DNA of 64,000 nt from Spirosoma telluris (GTDB taxonomy: Bacteria > Bacteroidota > Bacteroidia > Cytophagales > Spirosomataceae). Within the stretch, counting starts at the first letter, position 1; each line of letters begins with the position of its first letter. Positions 18,220 through 29,393 of the stretch are shown in pieces. The translations under genes were made by a program, and so were the position numbers. The stretch spans positions 5,447,001 through 5,511,000 of the forward strand of contig QLII01000001.1 in the NCBI GenBank assembly GCA_003259005.1. The letters run 5' to 3'. The notes under the pieces were generated by a model that was given only the letters and a program-made list of their open reading frames with translations, was not told the origin of the DNA and did no database searches.

Positions 18220-19514
18220 ATGAAAGCATTATTGCCGCTTGTCTTCGTCTGTTTTGTTATAGGCTGTTCACCTGCCCGGCGCATCAGCCATGATCTACGC
18301 ACCAACCCAATCTATACCGACCATTTTACGGGCGTTGCTCTTTATGATCCCACGCGGCAGAAGGCCTTGATTCAGTACAATGCGGATAAACCGTTTACGC
18401 CCGCATCGAACACCAAACTGTTTAGTTTCTATACCGGGCTTCTGTCCTTGCGGGACTCCCTGCCCGTACTGCGTTATGTAACGAGTGGCGACTCGTTGAT
18501 TTTCTGGGGAACTGGAAATCCGTTGTTACTCCACCCAGATTTGCCGGATACAAGCGCACTGGCTTTCCTGCAAAATCGGCCGGAGAAATTGTTTTTCTCG
18601 TCAGCAAATTACGCGGGTCCTCGCTTCGGGCCGGGCTGGGCGTGGGATGATTACAATGACGATTACTCTCCCGAATTAGCGCCACTCCCTATTTACGGCA
18701 ATGTCGCCCGTTTTCGAACGGTGAAGCAGCCTGCTAATACACGTTATGTCTACACGGTTAGCCCCGTCGATTTTTGGACAGTATGCGTGTTCATGTTGCT
18801 GGAAGTTCAGTTAACAGTGTTAAAAGGGCAGAATTTAGTAATCAGTTTATTAGGCCGGACGACGGGAAACCCGGTCGGCAGGATGTACCTTTTCGATGGT
18901 CGGCGGAGTTAGCCGCTCAGTTACTGACTGATACATTACACCGTGTTATCAGTGTTATAGACCGCCCGCTAAGCCCAAACGCCCGCTTGTTGCGGGGCTC
19001 TTTGACAGATTCACTTTACAAACGAATGCTGTATGTAAGCGATAACCAGTTTGCCGAGCAAGTGCTATTTATGGCTTCAGCGGAGCGGGGTTTGCCCAAC
19101 CTTACACCAACCCGCGAACTGCGCCAAATGGCCGATAGCGTGTTGCACTTACCGGCGGCATCGGCCAGGTGGGTCGATGGTTCGGGACTGTCTCGCTACA
19201 ATGTTTTCACGCCTAATGTACTGATTGATTTACTCGGCCGGATTTATGCGAAAGTACCCCAGCAACGACTGTTTGCCTTGTTGCCAGCCGCTGGGCAATC
19301 GGGTACGTTGCGAAGTATAGCGATGACCGGCAAACCCTACATTTTCGCCAAATCGGGTTCGATGACGGGTGTGTATAACTTAAGCGGTTACGTGCTAACA
19401 ACGTCCGGCAAAGTGCTATACTTCAGTATTATGCACAATAATTTCACCCAAACCGTAAGCGAAATGCGCCGACGAACCGGCGAGCTACTGAAGGAGATTC
19501 ACGAGCGGTTTTAA
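18220..19514 (+). CDS. dacB: D-alanyl-D-alanine carboxypeptidase/endopeptidase, PBP4 family lipoprotein (frameshifted)
   Basis: A lipoprotein signal (MKALLPLVFVCFVIGC, lipid Cys16) leads to an S13 peptidase. The three active-site motifs are SNTK (Ser63, Lys66), SDN in YVSDNQFAEQV, and KSG in AKSGSMTGVYN. The enzyme trims or cleaves peptidoglycan cross-links. The frame breaks at 18762-18765 (CCCC, one C short), restoring SPRRFLDSMRVHVAG. The repaired length is 431 residues. ATG 18220 is preferred to the ATG at 18199 because it begins the lipoprotein signal. The symbol is by family resemblance. Confidence 0.88.
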
Positions 19515-19651
19515 CTGTGTCCAAATGATCGTCCAATGTTCATACTATTAAAATAATAGCTAGCTAAACGTAACATAAAAGCAATAGCGCTTTTAATATT
19601 TATTGACCCTAAGTTTGTTTTTTTGTGAAATAATCTACTTTTCTCAATTGT

Positions 19652-20458
19652 ATGCGCACTTTTTTCACACCTTTTGTAGTAGTTCTGGGCTTAGTGGTGA
19701 GCCTATTTGCTTGTTCTGACCACCGTCTGGGTGGCTCACTATCTCCTGCCCGTCTGCGCTTGAAAACCGTTGTAGGCGGTGGGCAGAATACTACCTATTC
19801 CTACGATAGCCAAAATCGATTGGCTACTATTTCTAAGGCAGATGGTAGCCTTGGGGTTTTTTCCTATGGAGATCTCTTAGAAAAATACTCATACACGTTT
19901 CCCGGAGGGCAGCATACCTATTTTAGCGAGTTTCCTAATGCTGCCGACCGAAGTACTGGATTGATTACACCATACCCTAATGTCTTTGATGGTACTAGTT
20001 TTTCAGTAAAACGATATTCTATCATTAATTCTAACATTGGCCCATTAGTAGCTGATGCTACATTTGGTTATGGTTTCGATGCCAGCAAACGCCTGACCGG
20101 CTATTATAAATCTAACGGAAATGATGATGCGCTTTTTCGGGTTGGGATCGGCGTCCTTAGTTATACGGGGGAGAATATTACGAAAGTATATTCAGCCTCT
20201 GGGCGTGTAACGTTAAAGGATGTCTTATTAGAATATGACGACAAAATCAACCCCTTCTTCGGATTGATGGACCCTAACATTGATCCTGTGCAGCGATTTA
20301 GCCGGAATAACAGAGTTAAGCTTAATGACACCAACCTTGCAAACGGCACAACAATCTACGAATACGAGTATAATCAACAAGGTTTGCCTACTAAGCGTAC
20401 TGCTAAACAAGGAAGCACTGTCATAGAGGTATTAACGTACACGTACGAATCGTATTAA
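19652..20458 (+). CDS. Lipoprotein with YD-repeat-like blocks, unknown function
   Basis: The 268-residue protein has a lipoprotein signal (VVVLGLVVSLFAC, Cys21). The body carries repeated short tyrosine-rich blocks (TTYSYDSQNRLATIS, YGFDASKRLTGYY, YEYEYNQQGLPTKR, LTYTYES), which resemble the beta-hairpin YD/RHS repeats seen in many Bacteroidota lipoproteins. I know no function for it. It is followed by a strong terminator. Confidence 0.8.
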   Translation: MRTFFTPFVVVLGLVVSLFACSDHRLGGSLSPARLRLKTVVGGGQNTTYSYDSQNRLATISKADGSLGVFSYGDLLEKYSYTFPGGQHTYFSEFPNAADRSTGLITPYPNVFDGTSFSVKRYSIINSNIGPLVADATFGYGFDASKRLTGYYKSNGNDDALFRVGIGVLSYTGENITKVYSASGRVTLKDVLLEYDDKINPFFGLMDPNIDPVQRFSRNNRVKLNDTNLANGTTIYEYEYNQQGLPTKRTAKQGSTVIEVLTYTYESY

Positions 20459-20525
20459 CACTGACTTTATAAACGTCCTCGAAGGTTAAACCTTTCGGGA
20501 AGCACTGTCCTGTTTATGTACCCTT

Positions 20526-22405
20526 TTAGTGCGGCCATTGCAACAATGGCCGCACTTTTTGTTGGACTTTGTTGGCCGCGTTTTCGGGAATTAACCGTAC
20601 TGTTAGTGCTGTTTTGGCGTTTGCGGGTAGCGTTACCTCAAACCCAACCAATGTTGTGCCCGGATTGGGGGCATCGTAGTCGTGGGGTGGATTGGTTGGC
20701 CAGGTTTTTAATTCGATACGCGCAGGTTCGTCAACCTGTAGAATCAACTTTTTGCCATCCCTGGTCAGTTCCGCTTTGTTGCCACCTGGCAAGCTTACCG
20801 TAGCTGATGTCAGCATTGTCCATCGAACGGTTGTTTCTGTTGACAAGGTTTCGAATTCATCCCGAACAATCACCTGTGCTTTATCGATGATGGCAATGCC
20901 CCGATTTAGTTTCGCCAATGATTCTTTGTACACATCCGTCAGATCGGTAGTGGCATTCATAAACTGCGGAGTAGTCGAATAACTCGTGATGGCGGCTTTT
21001 CCAGCAACCCGTTGCAATCCGTTATTGATCGTGAGGGTGTTGTGTACGAAATTGTTGTATCGGAAAATCTGCCAGCGTTGCGAATCCTGCTTACTATTCC
21101 AGAGATCCACCCCTTCGATTCCAGCGACTCATACTCCTGCATACCGAAATCCATAGCCCAGCGTACGCCATCGGCTTCCATAATAAATGAGCCAATATCC
21201 ATGTGCGCGTGATTTACGGAAGGGCTTCCGGCTTTTAGTCCCACATAAATCGCTGTTGGATCAGACCAGGACGTGCGCATGAGTGCTACCGGATTCCGAC
21301 CTTCACCAACCCACATTGTGGACTTAGGTTCGCCAATGGCATTCATCCCCACCCCATTACTCCACAACATGATGGCGGGAAGCAGTCGATTCCTGACGTG
21401 CTTTTTCGGGTCATTATTTTGTAGACGGCTCCGTTCTACCCACAGCAAAGAAGGATCTTTTGATTGCTGGGCAAACCAGAACATGGCAGGCTGCAACTCA
21501 CCGCTTAAGCCTGAATCGGAGTAGTTGAAGGCATTCCCCGACGGGCCAGTCATGTTTTCCAGATAGCCAGCTGTTTTTAAAAAGCCAGGTTGTTTAGTCA
21601 ACCCGAAATCTGTTCCGAATGCCTTGTCAACCGCACTGATGAGCATCACATTAAAACTGGTGCCGTATCCCCAATAGCTGTATCCTTCCGGGTAAGCGCC
21701 ATTAGGACTATAATCACCCATAGGTAACACAACCGATTCAAGCGCTCGGTTAATGATGCTTTTGGCCAGTTCGGGCTGGTCTTCATAAATAGCCAGTGCG
21801 CCGTAGGTCATCCCCGCGTTGCAAACCTGATTCCAGTTGTGGGTAGCTTTTAGCCAGCTATTATACTTTGCATCCAGCGAAGGTTCAATACCTTTCTTTA
21901 AAATAGCTTCCTTAATGATCGACCGTGACTGTTCCGATAAGTCATTATATAGCCAATCGTACCCAATTGACACGGCCATTGTCATTTCGGCTACATCTAA
22001 AAAGTGTGTTGGATTCCAGTCCTCAAAAGCCGACAGGGTTAAGAGTTCTTTTTCGGCTCGTTTCAGGTACGTCTCCTGATGGGTGAGCCGCCAGGCGTAG
22101 GATAAAAAGAATACCCGGCGCAGGCCCTCCCGGGATTTGTCGAGCAGGCGTCGCCCAATTTTAATACGTTCCAGTGGCGCTGCATCGACTAAACCATCGC
22201 ATTCCTTCAGAATAGCCTGATGAAGATTATCCCAGGACTTATCGGCTCCAATCGTGCGTTTAATGGCTTCCTCTTCTCCTGTTAGCAATAATAATCGCGG
22301 ATGATTGGGCAGTTTATGGGCGGTGGCCAGATGATCTACCTGGGCTATTGCAACGAAATTGACTAAAAGCAGGATAGCGGTGAGTCGTAGGAGGAAGGCG
22401 TTCAT
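20526..22405 (-). CDS. Heparinase II/III-like polysaccharide lyase (frameshifted)
   Basis: A signal peptide (MNAFLLRLTAILLLVNFVAIA) precedes an alpha-helical toroid region (for example YNSWLKATHNWNQVCNAGM). The heparinase II/III beta-domain follows with SPSVNHAHMDIGSFIMEADGVRW. Such enzymes cleave acidic polysaccharides by beta-elimination in the periplasm. The break at 21110-21113 (GGGG on the minus strand, one G short) restores SLESKGVDLWNSKQDSQRW. The repaired length is about 626 residues. The last codons run into the terminator hairpin of the convergent lipoprotein gene, so the true C-terminus may differ. No SusCD or other sugar genes are adjacent. Confidence 0.85.
20528..20561 (+). terminator. 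Strong hairpin terminator between convergent genes
   Basis: AGTGCGGCCATTG (20528-20540) and CAATGGCCGCACT (20544-20556) form a perfect 13-bp stem with a three-base loop, followed by TTTTTG on the plus strand. It would end the lipoprotein transcript. The minus-strand lyase reading frame ends inside it. Confidence 0.85.
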
Positions 22406-22499
22406 AATGAGTTATGCGTTTGAGTCGGTTGCTTAAGGAAACCAACTGCATAAGTCATTAAAATAGCTCGTTTACTATCCTGTAGCACTCCAAGTACTA

Positions 22500-23804
22500 C
22501 TATTGCTTGATCAACCGATATACAGGATAACTCACCGCGATAAAGGCAACGGCGTACAAACTGCTTGAAAAATCACCAATAACGACGCCCAGTAGAAAGG
22601 CAAGGGAGGCAATGAGCAGCGTCCAGGTTGTGAATGGATAGCCCCAGGCGTGTACGGGTCGGGCAAGATCTGGCTCTGTTTGGCGTAAGCGAATCAGGGC
22701 TGCAAAGGCCGATGCGTAGCAGAGCACGAAGAAAAACGTAGCAATGTCGGAGAGTTTACTGTACGTGTTCGTCAGGATCATCAGGGTAGAGGCACCAGCC
22801 GTGAGCACGGTGGCGTAAGTGGGCGTACCTCCTGAGTTCACATGCGTAACGAAGCGGAAAAATAACCCGTCGCGACCCATGGCGAAAATAACCCGTGGGT
22901 TAAACATGATCTGGGCATTGATGATACCCATAATGGAAATCATCAGTAGAAACGTCACAACCTGGGCGCTTCCCGGCCCGAATAACACCTGCACCGCATC
23001 CGCAGCCGGGAGTTTCGAACCAGCCAGCGTCTCTACAGGAAGAACATAAAGCAGCGCCAGATTGACCAGGATGTAAATACCAATGATAAGTAATACCCCG
23101 CTCATCATCGAACGAGGCAGGTTTCGGCTGGGGTCAACATCTTCTTCGGTAAAGTAAGCTGCTGTATGCCAGCCATCGTAGGTGTAAAAAACAGATTGGA
23201 GTGCAGCTAGTATACCTATCCAGACACCTCCTTCGGCCAGCGGACGAATAGCCGTTGCAGAAACTGTTGCGGGCTGATCGGGCGTTACGACAAAGCAAAC
23301 AACCACAAAGGCAAGCAAGCCAACCCCTTTCAGTAAACTCATTACTTCCTGCGCCCGGCTCGCCAACTGAACACCAATGGAGTGAAAAGCCACAAAAGCG
23401 GTCAAAATGCCAATGGCTACAATCTTTTGATAATCAGCCATTGATGGGAACAATAAGGCTATATATTCGCTCATGACCGCTGCGCCAAACGCCATGGCCG
23501 ACACGCTGCCTAGCCAGCTACTAATGCCAATAACAAAACCCGCGTAGTTGCCAAACGCCCTCCGGGCATATACGTACCAGCCTCCTGCTTTGGGCAGCAT
23601 CGTTCCCAACTCCATCACCGACAATGACCCCGCCAGGGCATATACCCCAACGATCAGCCAGACGGCGATAATAAGGGTTGGGTTACCAATGTCCTGAGCA
23701 ATAGGGCCGGGTTTGCGAAGAATGCCCGTACCAATAGTACCACCAATGGTAACGGCAACGCCAAAACCGACGCCTAACAATTTTTTGAGTTGATTCTGGG
23801 CCAT
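22500..23804 (-). CDS. APC-family amino acid permease
   Basis: The 434-residue protein has about 12 membrane segments and begins with the APC substrate motif GGTIGTGILRKPGPIAQ in segment 1. LPKAGGWYVYARRAFG is the second family mark. It is an inner-membrane transporter for amino acids or amines; the substrate cannot be told from the sequence. The frame is intact and the neighbours do not hint at a substrate. Confidence 0.9.
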   Translation of the reverse strand: MAQNQLKKLLGVGFGVAVTIGGTIGTGILRKPGPIAQDIGNPTLIIAVWLIVGVYALAGSLSVMELGTMLPKAGGWYVYARRAFGNYAGFVIGISSWLGSVSAMAFGAAVMSEYIALLFPSMADYQKIVAIGILTAFVAFHSIGVQLASRAQEVMSLLKGVGLLAFVVVCFVVTPDQPATVSATAIRPLAEGGVWIGILAALQSVFYTYDGWHTAAYFTEEDVDPSRNLPRSMMSGVLLIIGIYILVNLALLYVLPVETLAGSKLPAADAVQVLFGPGSAQVVTFLLMISIMGIINAQIMFNPRVIFAMGRDGLFFRFVTHVNSGGTPTYATVLTAGASTLMILTNTYSKLSDIATFFFVLCYASAFAALIRLRQTEPDLARPVHAWGYPFTTWTLLIASLAFLLGVVIGDFSSSLYAVAFIAVSYPVYRLIKQ

Positions 23805-23982
23805 AGTCCGGCAGGTAGGAGGGAAGTGGTATTGTACAATAATAGCGAAAAAGTCGCACGCTACCGGAGTTGGGACAGGTATGACGCCGATTGTGCGGAT
23901 TTACACAACTAAAATCTGTGAAAATATGGTCAACGGGCACGCTAGCGTGGCCCTCTCATCTGTGTACCAACTCGTTTTTTCG

Positions 23983-23990
23983 TAAGTTTG
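23983..23990 (+). promoter_or_regulatory. -7 box TAAGTTTG upstream of crcB
   Basis: TAAGTTTG fits the Bacteroidota -7 consensus TAnnTTTG. It ends five bases before the ATG at 23996, so the mRNA would be almost leaderless, or the start may be the in-frame ATG at 24011. No clear -33 TTTG is seen. Confidence 0.45.
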
Positions 23991-23995
23991 CCCAT

Positions 23996-24384
23996 ATGAG
24001 AATCCTGCTGATGCACCCGTACGTATTGGTTTTTGTGGGTGGGGGAGCCGGAAGTTTACTTCGTTATCTAACTGGACGATTGATTCCCGCCACGCTCACC
24101 AGTTCGCCGTTTCCCAATGCCATTCTGTTTGTGAACGTGGTGGCCAGCTTCGTTCTGGGGGCTGTGGTAGGTTGGGTCATTAACCGGTCGGCGGGGAAGA
24201 AGCTCGCTTATTTATTGGCGTTGGCTTTTGTGGAGGACTTAGTACCTTTTCGAGTTTCAGCTACGATACGGTGGTATTGCTGCAAAATGGTCGTATTGGG
24301 GCTGCCTTGCTAAATATTGGCTTAAATGTGGTACTCTGTTTGCTGGCTTCGGTAGGCGGCCTTTGGATTGGACAAAAACTATAA
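23996..24384 (+). CDS. crcB: Fluoride channel CrcB/Fluc (frameshifted)
   Basis: The four-helix protein expels fluoride as a dimer. GGGAGSLLRYLTGRL in helix 1 and FPNAILFVNVVASFVLG in helix 2 are family motifs. The break near 24233-24239 needs one base (G or T run) to restore the conserved FCGGLSTFSSFSYDT, and then the frame runs to the TAA at 24382-24384. The repaired length is 129 residues, normal for CrcB. No fluoride riboswitch is recognisable upstream. Confidence 0.9.
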
Positions 24385-24388
24385 ACTA

Positions 24389-25894
24389 ATGAGGACACGG
24401 ATGGAGTGGAGGGCAATAGATTTATTTGTTTTCTATACGACCAACTGGCGCGTCAGCTCGATCTCGTTTCTACTTTTATTACGCATGAGTGTACTTGATT
24501 TACAGGCCCAGGAATTGTCGCGTCGACTACATGATGCACATGAGACGTACAAAGAAAAAACGTTTACCCATCGTCGATTTAAGCACAAGGATATTTTGCC
24601 CTTGCTGAATGCACTAGGTGGTCCACTGTCGGTTAGCCAAGCTGGCGAGTCATTGGAAAAGCGATCGATTCATCAGGTGAAGGCTGGAACGGGCAAAACC
24701 AACGTGTTGCTCTGGAGTCAGATGCACGGTGATGAAGCTACGGCCACGATGGCGATGTTCGACATTTTTAATTTTCTACAGGCTAAAAACGACGGTTTCG
24801 ATGAGTTACGGCAATCAATTCTGAGTAATACAACCTTGTACTTTGTGCCGATGCTCAACCCAGACGGAGCCGAACGTTTTCAACGCCGAACGGCTACTGA
24901 CATCGACATGAACCGGGATGCACTCCGCCTGCAAACACCCGAGGGAGCCCTGCTGAAAAATCTCCAGCAAACGCTTAAGCCCCTTGTTGGCTTCAATCTG
25001 CACGATCAGAATCCACGGTATAGTGTTGGTAAAACCGGCAGGCAGGCCGTCGTATCGTTTCTGGCAACGGCCTATGATGAAGATCGGAATGTAAACGATG
25101 TGCGCCAACGGTCGATGCAGCTCATTGTGGGGATGAATCGGGCGTTACAACAATTTGTGCCGGGCCAGGTTGCGCGCTACGATGATGAGTTTGAGCCAAG
25201 AGCGTTTGGTGATAATATTCAGAAGTGGGGCACTACGCTGATCCTAATTGAGTCGGGTGGGTTTAAAGGCGATCCCGAGAAAATGACCATCCGGCGGCTA
25301 AACTTCGTGGCGATTCTAACCGCACTAAAAGCCATTGCCGAGGGGTCATACAAACAGGAAAACAGTGCCGAGTATCAGGCGATACCTGAAAATGGTCGGG
25401 CACTATTTGACGTTCTGATTCGGAATGCCACCGTCATCCGTGAAGGCCGACCCGTTATTGTTGACGTGGGCATCAACCATAATGAAGCCAATACGAAGGA
25501 TGCGAATGGATTTCATTACAAAAGTAGTGTTGAAGACCTGGGCGACCTCTCCACGTTCTATGGTCTTGACGAAATCGACGCAACTGGCTTGACACTGGTT
25601 CCGGCCTATACTTATCCTGATACGCTTGATTCTATTTCCGATCTGGCCAAACTAGACCTGACTGCCCTTCGAAACGATGGAGTAGTCGCCTTTAAAATTC
25701 GAAAGGCTCCCAAAGAGCACTTCCCGACTCAGGCGGTGCATATACTTGACGACGGCGAATTGCCCGGCCAGCCGCTTGAGTTAGAGCAGATACCAACCTT
25801 TCTGCTTAAAAAAGGGAATAAGATTGAGTATCGGTTTGTGAACGGTTTCTGGAAAGAGAGTCCGGCAGAGAGCCAAAACGGGGTGATCGACTAG
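24389..25894 (+). CDS. M14-family zinc carboxypeptidase-like protein
   Basis: After an N-terminal hydrophobic segment (residues ~30-45), the protein shows the zinc ligands HGDEA in WSQMHGDEATATM and a later His in GFNLHDQNPRY, with LNPDGAERFQRR between. A candidate catalytic Glu lies in LILIESGGFKGD. The 501-residue length includes a C-terminal part of unknown fold (from about 330). It is probably a periplasmic peptidase. It starts four bases after crcB ends, so the two may be co-transcribed. The frame is intact. Confidence 0.83.
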   Translation: MRTRMEWRAIDLFVFYTTNWRVSSISFLLLLRMSVLDLQAQELSRRLHDAHETYKEKTFTHRRFKHKDILPLLNALGGPLSVSQAGESLEKRSIHQVKAGTGKTNVLLWSQMHGDEATATMAMFDIFNFLQAKNDGFDELRQSILSNTTLYFVPMLNPDGAERFQRRTATDIDMNRDALRLQTPEGALLKNLQQTLKPLVGFNLHDQNPRYSVGKTGRQAVVSFLATAYDEDRNVNDVRQRSMQLIVGMNRALQQFVPGQVARYDDEFEPRAFGDNIQKWGTTLILIESGGFKGDPEKMTIRRLNFVAILTALKAIAEGSYKQENSAEYQAIPENGRALFDVLIRNATVIREGRPVIVDVGINHNEANTKDANGFHYKSSVEDLGDLSTFYGLDEIDATGLTLVPAYTYPDTLDSISDLAKLDLTALRNDGVVAFKIRKAPKEHFPTQAVHILDDGELPGQPLELEQIPTFLLKKGNKIEYRFVNGFWKESPAESQNGVID

Positions 25895-26046
25895 GTATAA
25901 CGCAAGCGTAATAATGGCGTAACATTCATATAATACTGAGCGATTACCTTTGAGAGAAATTAGTTTGCGCAACAAAGCAATTTATCTAATTCTTCATATT
26001 GGTGTCGCACGAAAGGCCAGAGCTTTGTTCTGGTTTTTTCTTTTGT

Positions 26047-26110
26047 AGTACCGACCGTTCCGATCGGGTGTGAACATTGAGCCCCTCACCCGACCGGGAC
26101 GGTCGGTACT
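26047..26110. repeat. Inverted repeat of the GACCGTCCCGGTCGG family, full copy
   Basis: The arms 26047-26070 and 26087-26110 are 24 bases long with two mismatches. Each arm contains the near-palindrome GACCGTCCCGGTCGG also seen at 1543-1561. Confidence 0.85.
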
Positions 26111-26155
26111 ATAATATAAATCGCCCGACTTTTCAGCCGGGCGATTTGTATTATA
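26110..26155. terminator. Hairpin between convergent M14 and TonB receptor genes
   Basis: TATAATATAAATCGCCCG (26110-26127) and its reverse complement (26138-26155, one mismatch) form an 18-bp stem with a GC-rich base near the loop and A/T-rich outer part. The position between convergent genes suggests a bidirectional terminator. Confidence 0.65.
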
Positions 26156-26169
26156 GAGAGAAAGGAAGA

Positions 26170-29100
26170 TTAGAACGTATACCGTGCGCCAATCTGCATC
26201 TGCCAGCGTGACCCCAGCGGATCAATCGAGTAGGGAGCTGCTGGGGCAGACCAGGTAAAGGTTGGATCGCCAGTGCCAGGATTGGTTGCTGGTGACAAAC
26301 CAATGGAGGCAGTTGAGTTGAACGTATTGGGCGAGAAATAGGAATAGCCCAGTTTCTTATCCAGCAAATTCAGGAAGTTAATGATATCGTAACTAATCTG
26401 AACCGACTGACGACCTTTCAATTTAAACTCATGCAGGAAGCGAAGATCCATCGTATTGTTCCAGGGGGTACGTCCACCATTCCGTTCGGTGAAGGTGCCT
26501 TTCCGGGTTTTCAAGTACGAGTCTGACTCAACAAAGGCCATAAAGTCAGTGGCTTGTGTTCCCGTTGGCAATAGCTTCTGAGCTTCGGCCAGATCTTTTG
26601 GAATGTAGGCTAAGCTATTGGCCTGGCCTGTACCATCAACAGTTCTGTTCACATAGCCCCATGAGAACGGTGTGCCTGATTGCAAGGCGTAGAACAACGT
26701 AACGGTTGTGGCATTACGTGGATTCCACAGTTTGCGGTAATTGATTGTTCCCACAATCCGGTTACGGATATCAAAGTTCGAATAGGCGAGTTGTGGATCG
26801 TTGGGCGTCAGCGACTGATTTAACTGCCAGTTCGATTCCATCGAGTTCCGAATCCCGTTGGTCAGATCGTATGATTTTCCGTAGGTGTAGGCTGTTGAAA
26901 AACCAAAGCCCGCTGCGTAGTTTTTCTGGATCTGAGCCGTCAGACTATACCGATAGCCTTTGTTGGTGTTCGATAGCAAATAGGCGTTCGCAAAATTATT
27001 GTCGATACGCTGTGCTCCGGCTGTGCCTGTACTCGAAACATAAATGGGCTGTTGGTGTTGCGTATCATAGCTGTAATAACGAACCACGTCTTTGGTGTTG
27101 ACCTGCTGAAACTTCAAATCCTGAATCACTTTAGTGTACAGTCCCTCAACGGTGATTTTGTAGCCTGCAACCGTGTAATCAACAGCGATGTTGTTCCGAA
27201 ACATCTGTGGCATTTTGAAGTTATTGTCAATCAGGTCAACCTGGGTCCGGGTTACACCGCCGTTAGCTGGATTGTTGTTGATCAATACGCCACCGTTTGG
27301 TACTAATGGGTCGCCAATCAGTTTGGTTGTGGCTGTAGCGTTGTTATTGAAGTCATACGCGCCGTAGCCTACGCCATTGTTGTAGAACGCATACCCTAAC
27401 CAGGCAAATGGAATCCGCCCCGTAAACAGGCCCGTTCCGCCCCGAATAACCACGCTCTTGTCGCCATTTACGTCGAAATTAAACCCTAAGCGGGGCGAAA
27501 TCTGAACGTTATTCAGGTAGTTATTCGTGATCTGGTTCAGCGGAGTGAAACTATAGGTAGTACCCATGTTGGTTGGATCACCGGCTGAGTTCGTTACCTG
27601 TGAGCTAAGCGTTGGCTTATTAGGCAATCCTGTATAGTCGAAACGAATGCCGGGTGAGAGTTTCAGGCGATCACTTAGTTGAATATCATCCTGAACATAG
27701 AAGCTCATCAGGTTGACATTGAAGTGAGCATACGGATTGTTGAATTGATTATCCAGGTTATTGCTGGCATCACCGAACGGATAAGAACCCCGAACCCGGT
27801 TTGGTAATTGAGCCAGAAAATCAGCCGGTGTCCGATAGGAAATACGACCGTTGGGTGAATTGACAAACCCGTAGTCGATGCTATAGAACTCGTTGTGCGT
27901 TCCTACTGTAAACGTATTTTTCCCGGCGTAGAACGTGAAGTTGTCTGTAACTTCAAATGTTTTCTGGCGAAGGTTAAAGACCGAAGCTTCCCGGTCATTT
28001 CCTAAGAAGATCGTACCCCGTTATAACCAATTTCAACCTGTGGGAAGGTCCTGACATTCGATAATGTATTCCGGAAATCATGAACGTTGGAGTAACCCAG
28101 AATCAGGCTGTTTGAAGCTCGACCGCCAAACTGACTTTTTAACTCAGCAACGGTACTGCTTTGATTGTTCGTCTGTTTGAAGTCGATACTACCGAAGCGG
28201 AAATTGGCTGCATCACGTTCCAGATTCGTTGCTTCGGAGAATACGGTGTTGTTACGGATACTTAACTGGTTTTTATCATTGATATTCCAGTCAAGGCGAT
28301 TGAAAAACTTCGTGCTTTTCGCATAAATCGAATAGTCGCCATAAGCCCCAGCGTCGAGACCGTAGTTCGTTTTAACGAAATCGCTGAGTTGCTGAGCCAG
28401 GGCCACATCCTTGATCAGTGAGCTAGGCGAACCGGCCTGAAACTGAACCGGGTCCTGTCGACGGGTAATCTCTTCGTTGGTGAAGAAAAAGAGTTTGTTT
28501 TTGATTAACGGTAAACCTACCCGAACGCCTGTCTGGTACTCATAAAACGTACTAGGCAGTTTTTCTTTAGCATTTGATGCGCCATTCCAGGCACCTGTTA
28601 GGGCAGCATTGCGGGCGAATCCGTATACGGACCCCGTTACTTCGTTGGTACCGCTGCGCGTTACGGCATTGACCGAACCACCCAGAAAATTACCCAGACG
28701 TACATCAAACGGAGCCACAGCCACCTGAATATCCTGAATAGCGTCGAGGCTAATCGGGTTGGTACGCGTACTTGAACCCGGTTGGCCCGATGTGCCCGTT
28801 GAGCCACCCAGTGAAGGGCTAAAGCCGATGGCGTCGTTGTTGATTGCGCCATCAACCGTCACGTTATTGTACCGGAAGTTCGTGCCAGCAAACGAGTTGT
28901 TGTTGTTGACCTGCGGGGATAAGCGGGTCATATCGGTCAGGCTCCGCGAAATAGTGGGCAGTCGACGAATGGTTTCACCGCTCACGCTGATTCCTGCTCC
29001 CTGACGTTCGGCCTCGCGATTGGCTTTGACAACAACTTCACTGAGCTGAGTACTTGCGTCCTGAAGGGTGAAATTGAGGTTGGTGGTTTCACCTAGCTGT

Positions 29101-29393
29101 AAAACGACATCGTTACGAGTTGCCGTTTGGTAACTCACATAGGTAACGGTGATTTCATAAGGACCACCCGCATTCATGTTATTGATACGATAACGTCCTT
29201 CAATATCAGTAACAGCTGCGTATTTAGTGCCGGTTGGCGTATAAACGGCCTGTACAGTTGCTCCGACTAATGCCTCTTTTTTTGCGTCAGCAATATGGCC
29301 ACTGAGTCCGCTGGTAGTTACCTGCGCCCAGGCGTTCGAACTAGTTATAAAAAGAACGAATACAAGTAATGTTGTAGAAACAAATGATTTCAT
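26170..29393 (-). CDS. TonB-dependent outer-membrane receptor, Oar-like (frameshifted)
   Basis: A signal peptide (MKSFVSTTLLVFVLFITSSNAWA; start 29393) is followed by a carboxypeptidase-regulatory domain (about residues 30-115). The plug comes next (LSEVVVKANREAERQG ... VDGAINNDAIGFSPS) and then a large beta-barrel ending in an aromatic residue (IGARYTF). The break at 28016-28019 (GGGG on the minus strand, one G short) restores EIGYNGGTIFLGNDREASVF. The repaired length is about 1074 residues. No SusD gene is adjacent, so it is better called Oar-like than SusC. The ligand is unknown. Confidence 0.9.

Noticed and set aside
23891..23995. N-terminal extension of crcB to an upstream ATG
   Set aside because: The extra 35 residues are polar and precede the first membrane helix; the -7 box lies inside this stretch.
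26170..29393. SusC of a polysaccharide utilisation locus
   Set aside because: No SusD gene, no sugar-active genes beside it, and the plug/barrel style is Oar-like.
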